15,900 nucleotides of DNA from Candidatus Aquidulcis frankliniae (GTDB lineage Bacteria > Chloroflexota > Limnocylindria > Limnocylindrales > Limnocylindraceae). Where the stretch lies: positions 1 through 15,900 of the forward strand of contig RFPZ01000025.1 of NCBI GenBank assembly GCA_009925905.1, in the 5' to 3' direction. Each line of letters begins with the position of its first letter. Positions within the stretch are counted from its first letter, which is position 1. This document shows positions 14,166-15,900 of this stretch, one piece after another. A model generated the notes under the pieces. It saw only the letters and a program-made list of their open reading frames with translations, made no database searches and was not told the DNA's origin. Both the position numbers and the translations under genes were made by a program.

Positions 14166-14984
14166 CTACGGCGCACCATCCCACCCGAGTAGTGCAAGGC
14201 TTCCCGCATCGAGCTGCAGCTCAAACACTGCTCCGTCACGCAGCGCCCCACTCACGCACCAGGCGAGCCGGCGCGGCACGCGCTGGCCCGCTGGCTCACC
14301 AGACCCTTCAGTAGCGAGCACCCAGGCCAGCTCGGGCTTGCCACCCAGAAGCGCACCACTCGGCGTGAGCGCCGCAGCGGCACGCAGCGCTGCATCACTT
14401 CGTGCCAAACGCGTGGGTGCAGCGGCGAGTGGCGACTCCTCAATCGCCAACCCTACGAGTTCGCCGTCACCGTTCAGCACCACACGTATGCCGTCACCCG
14501 GCACTAGTACGCCACGCACCTCGCGGTCCCAGATCACCAACGTTCGTCCCGCGGTACTTCGCACCTCTGGGCCGCCCCCTGGGATCTGGAGGCCTAGCCG
14601 CATCAGCTGACGCAGCGCTCGCGCAATTGCCGCGCTCTCACTCAGCCCCGCGCCATCTACCGCCACGCCACTCTTCGCAATCAAGCGCAACGACCCGTCG
14701 AGTGCGCTCTCAACGCGTACGGCCTCAACGCCGTCCACACCAACAAGAACCTGGCGAACACGTTGCTCGCCGCTCTCACTGCGCACCAACGTGAAAGGTC
14801 GAGCCACGAGGCTGCGCAACTCCATTGGCGAAAGAATCCCTGCGGCGATGGCGGTAATGGACCGAATGTTCAGTCCAGCACCATGAGCCAGTGGCGCGCG
14901 ACTCGGTGCGATCGCCGTACTCGGCGCACCACAGGCGGCAACGAGGCCAACCAGAAGGGCGAGTGTCCATCGCGTCTTACACAT
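14166..14984 (-). CDS. Lipoprotein with FTP/PepSY-like C-terminal region
   Basis: 272 residues. The N-terminus MCKTRWTLALLVGLVAAC is a lipoprotein signal: basic residues, a hydrophobic core and a lipobox with C18. The middle (about 36-130) is unassigned. The C-terminal half resembles the propeptide of thermolysin-like proteases: the stretch W152-E182, containing VRGVLVPGDGIRVVLNGDGE, looks like an FTP domain, and 196-268 looks like PepSY (a helix followed by strands such as RRLAWCVSGAL and FELQLDAGSLALLGW). Such domains act as inhibitors or folding aids for secreted peptidases. Start chosen at ATG 14984, which overlaps the upstream stop by 8 bases (ATGTGTAA); a TTG at 14999 would add five residues before the signal. 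It is co-transcribed with the caspase-like gene, suggesting it binds that product. Domain assignment is by eye. Confidence 0.8.
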   Translation of the reverse strand: MCKTRWTLALLVGLVAACGAPSTAIAPSRAPLAHGAGLNIRSITAIAAGILSPMELRSLVARPFTLVRSESGEQRVRQVLVGVDGVEAVRVESALDGSLRLIAKSGVAVDGAGLSESAAIARALRQLMRLGLQIPGGGPEVRSTAGRTLVIWDREVRGVLVPGDGIRVVLNGDGELVGLAIEESPLAAAPTRLARSDAALRAAAALTPSGALLGGKPELAWVLATEGSGEPAGQRVPRRLAWCVSGALRDGAVFELQLDAGSLALLGWDGAP

Positions 14985-15705
14985 AGCGTCGCCCGCCAAG
15001 GTCGGGGAGCTGTGCTGATGGCGCGTATGGCAGGTGTCCGTAGCCGCCCCACCACTCGGGGCTGAGATGATCTGGGTCGTAGGTCACAAGGAGTGCGCGA
15101 TCGAACGCAGCTCCGGCGGTCAATCCATCTAGTAGGGCACGCCAGAAGGCACGCTCAAAGCGCAGTGCGGCACCCTGCCACGCGGTGCCGACGTAGCTCA
15201 CGTAGAAACTGTCGGGCTCATTCGCTCCCTGAACCTTGCGCTGGGCGATGCCGAATGCGCCAGGGAGGCGCGAGGCCCGCTCGCCGTTGTGGCAACTCGA
15301 GATGAAAACGAGTGAGGCGGGCGAAACCCCGCGGCGCACCGCAGCAATCTCGGAGGGCAACAAGACTGGCGCTCCGAGGCAGAGCCCCGCATCGGCGCGA
15401 AATCCTCCGACGCGCGCATCACTCTTGGCATCCCAGTAGAGATCGCCGTGGCTATGCACGTAGAAAGCGGCTGATGCTGCGCTGGAAACCGCGGCGCGGC
15501 GTGTGAAGCCGGGCCCAACCGCTCCACCAACCTCCCAGCCGAGTGCGGCGAGCGCAGAGCGTGCCTGACGTGCCAGCTGATCGGGAAAGGTGTTCGTTGT
15601 GCCGGTGCACGGTTCGGCGAAGGCGGTGCGATTGGCGAAGACGGTGGCGCTCTCGGCGGGCGGCGCGAGGGTGATTGCTGCGGCGAGGAGAACTGCTCCG
15701 ACCAT
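14977..15705 (-). CDS. Exported caspase-like (clan CD) cysteine peptidase candidate
   Basis: 242 residues from ATG 15705, chosen because GGAGGG lies 3 bases upstream; the frame stays open to 15861 but that part overlaps the riboswitch and lacks a ribosome site. The N-terminus is a probable signal peptide (MVGAVLLAAAITLAPPAESA, cleavage after A20), though its n-region has no positive charge; GTG starts at 15747 or 15753 would add arginines. The core carries the clan CD dyad: FYVHSHGDLY with H86-G87, and LVFISSCHNGE with C138, 52 residues apart as in caspases, each at the end of a hydrophobic strand. The later segment SFYVSYVGTAWQGAALRFERAFWRALLDG resembles CHAT/caspase-like helices. Substrate unknown. 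It could also be an inactive relative. It is the first gene of a two-gene operon. Confidence 0.85.
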   Translation of the reverse strand: MVGAVLLAAAITLAPPAESATVFANRTAFAEPCTGTTNTFPDQLARQARSALAALGWEVGGAVGPGFTRRAAVSSAASAAFYVHSHGDLYWDAKSDARVGGFRADAGLCLGAPVLLPSEIAAVRRGVSPASLVFISSCHNGERASRLPGAFGIAQRKVQGANEPDSFYVSYVGTAWQGAALRFERAFWRALLDGLTAGAAFDRALLVTYDPDHLSPEWWGGYGHLPYAPSAQLPDLGGRRYV

Positions 15706-15787
15706 GCTCCCTCCAGGGTGCGAGCGGGGGCGAGAGCGGATGAGCACTCTCACATAGGGCGCGTATCGGCAGCGTCTGCACTGCCCA
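15706..15787. other. Divergent intergenic region between the caspase-like gene and the riboswitch
   Basis: About 80 bases must hold the promoter for the minus-strand protease/lipoprotein pair and probably the one for the plus-strand riboswitch transcript. The minus strand has the ribosome site GGAGGG just before the ATG at 15705. I could not identify convincing -35/-10 pairs in either direction; TATCGG (15764-15769) and similar hexamers are weak. Confidence 0.35.
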
Positions 15788-15900
15788 ATGTCAGGTGATA
15801 CAGTCCCCGCAGCAACGCCGCGTGGACGCGAAGCTGGTGAGATTCCAGCACTGTCCCGCAACGGTTATTGGGAGTGGCTCCCATAAGTCCGGTCGCCGGA
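15788..15900 (+). promoter_or_regulatory. Cobalamin (B12) riboswitch aptamer, 3' end beyond window
   Basis: The core GCGAAGCTGGTGAGATTCC followed by AGCACTGTCCCGCAACGGT (15828-15865) matches the conserved AdoCbl aptamer pattern GGGAA-GGTG-AATCC-CTG-CCCGCAAC-GGT. Stems visible: GCTGG/CCAGC (15833-15837 with 15845-15849), TGGGAG/CTCCCA (15869-15874 with 15878-15883), and CCGG/CCGG (15889-15892 with 15896-15899) preceded by AAGT, as in the usual AGTCxGG segment. CAGGTG at 15792-15797 is probably the 5' strand of the closing stem, whose partner (about CACCTG) should lie just past the end. The controlled gene is outside; B12 uptake, B12 synthesis or B12-independent isozymes are the usual targets. 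Confidence 0.88.

Noticed and set aside
15706..15861. Extension of the caspase-like gene to an ATG at 15861
   Set aside because: The extension lies over the riboswitch core and the divergent promoter region, has no ribosome site and delays the signal peptide; ATG 15705 has GGAGGG just upstream.

Overview
This is a gene-dense, high-GC bacterial chromosome segment (GC looks above 60%; third codon positions are mostly G or C, with many GTG and TTG starts). It is a housekeeping region, not a mobile island: I see no transposase, phage gene, CRISPR array, tRNA or rRNA. The order dnaJ-prmA-...-rpsU-yqeY-...-ybeY and the pair pth-mfd match gene orders known from Bacillota and relatives. The presence of bS21 argues against most Actinomycetota. 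Together with apparent leaderless promoters this makes a Chloroflexota-like lineage (for example a Limnocylindria-type freshwater or soil group) my best guess, at low confidence.

Layout. 1-525: 3' part of an ABC-2 transporter permease. 533-3532: dnaJ, prmA, a HIT-family gene and a small membrane-anchored hypothetical, joined by 4-base stop/start overlaps. prmA appears to start at a CTG codon behind a strong Shine-Dalgarno, about 170 bases upstream of its first conventional start. 3546-3775: rpsU (bS21), TTG start, behind a leader that can fold in two mutually exclusive ways, one hiding its Shine-Dalgarno. 3824-9088: yqeY, ybeY, pth and mfd, three successive 4-base overlaps. 9098-11684: apt, a Cys-free relative of methylthioribose-1-phosphate isomerase (MtnA/eIF2B family) with a twin-arginine-like N-terminus, and a GNAT acetyltransferase. 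11741-14157: mannose-1-phosphate guanylyltransferase and a phosphohexomutase, together a GDP-mannose module.

14166-15705, minus strand and convergent with the mutase, is the most novel part: a two-gene operon encoding an exported caspase-like (clan CD) protein with a His-Gly and Cys dyad, and a lipoprotein whose C-terminal half resembles the FTP/PepSY propeptide-inhibitor domains of secreted proteases. I propose a secreted protease with a membrane-tethered inhibitor or chaperone. Upstream and divergent, the last ~110 bases are the 5' part of a cobalamin (B12) riboswitch on the plus strand whose regulated gene lies beyond the window.

The first two thirds serve protein folding, ribosome modification and maturation, peptidyl-tRNA recycling and transcription-coupled repair, a typical co-expressed translation-quality cluster. 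Three genes (HIT, apt, manC) lack a Shine-Dalgarno but carry a TANNNT -10-like hexamer 6-7 bases before the start, suggesting leaderless internal promoters. No gene-free stretch exceeds 300 bases; the longest is 15706-15900 (divergent promoter region plus riboswitch). I saw no convincing rho-independent terminator.
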